Shown one piece after another: positions 63,950 through 64,000 of a stretch of 64,000 nt of DNA (position 1 is the first letter of the stretch; every line of letters begins with the position of its first letter). A program made the position numbers and the translations under genes. The DNA is taken from assembly GCF_936916975.1 (NCBI RefSeq), contig NZ_CAKZGO010000004.1:558001-622000 (forward strand), in the 5' to 3' direction. Under the pieces are notes generated by a model. That model was not told the origin of the DNA, made no database searches, and was given only the letters and a program-made list of their open reading frames with translations. Source of the DNA: an uncultured Dongia sp. (GTDB taxonomy: Bacteria > Pseudomonadota > Alphaproteobacteria > Dongiales > Dongiaceae).

Positions 63950-64000
63950 AACTGATAGTCCTTTCTGAAACGCAATTTCTTTAGCTCACGCCAAGACGCT

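Overview
The window is high-GC DNA from an alphaproteobacterium, most likely of the Rhodospirillales (a Dongia-like lineage is my guess). The pointers are an Irr-type Fur regulator with a His-rich motif, separate petA-petB-petC genes for the bc1 complex, the prs-rplY-pth-ychF and ubiE-ubiB/coaBC-dut gene orders, DUF1127 and DUF3501 proteins, and a PlcP-type phosphoesterase paired with a GT4 glycosyltransferase. I found no rRNA, tRNA, CRISPR array, prophage or transposase.

Layout. 1-7.3 kb: end of a VOC protein and an FAH-family hydrolase, cold-shock protein, AlkD-like DNA repair protein, enoyl-CoA hydratase, ArsR-type regulator, DUF1127 protein and a secreted EF-hand protein. 7.4-11.4 kb: an unannotated 22-residue membrane microprotein, a terminator-bounded non-coding stretch, then prs-rplY-pth-ychF. 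11.7-17 kb: MFS exporter, DUF3422 membrane protein, lipoprotein, SAM methyltransferase and VOC protein. 17.2-19.9 kb: petABC. 20.2-24.1 kb: trmL-hemF, CCA-adding enzyme and acetate kinase. 24.1-27.1 kb: a PlcP/Agt-like lipid-remodelling pair and mutM. 27.2-37 kb: ubiE-ubiB, then about 5.7 kb of accessory genes (secreted protein, YqaA, DCC protein, saccharopine-dehydrogenase/DUF4166 fusion, beta-helix RTX protein), then coaBC-dut. 37-42.2 kb: Rrf2-cysK, a MoeB/ThiF protein, 2-hydroxyacid dehydrogenase and SH3 protein. 42.3-45.4 kb: irr, rubrerythrin, an Fe-S CCG-domain protein and DUF3501. 45.5-50.8 kb: caspase-TPR protein, DMT transporter, an almost pure RTX protein and MarR. 50.8-56.2 kb: gshB, SirB1-like, BON lipoprotein, yraN-rsmI and an LpoA-like lipoprotein. 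56.3-60.6 kb: chemoreceptor, TupA-like ATP-grasp, hemW and a DUF559 nuclease. 60.8-64 kb: a corrinoid methyl-transfer operon (RACo-like reductive activator and methyltetrahydrofolate methyltransferase) that continues past the right edge.

Repeats are the strongest genome-scale signal. Five copies of a 98-150 bp C-rich/G-rich inverted-repeat element (11436, 26128, 38451, 60607, 62912) each lie 1-19 bp after a stop codon. Unrelated palindromes sit at 5497 and 42217. The most biologically interesting candidates are the PlcP/Agt pair with an 11-bp-phased pho-box-like array upstream, the microprotein/non-coding RNA locus before prs, the Irr-linked Fe-S operon, and a seven-codon mini-ORF created by a 20-bp duplication between coaBC and dut.
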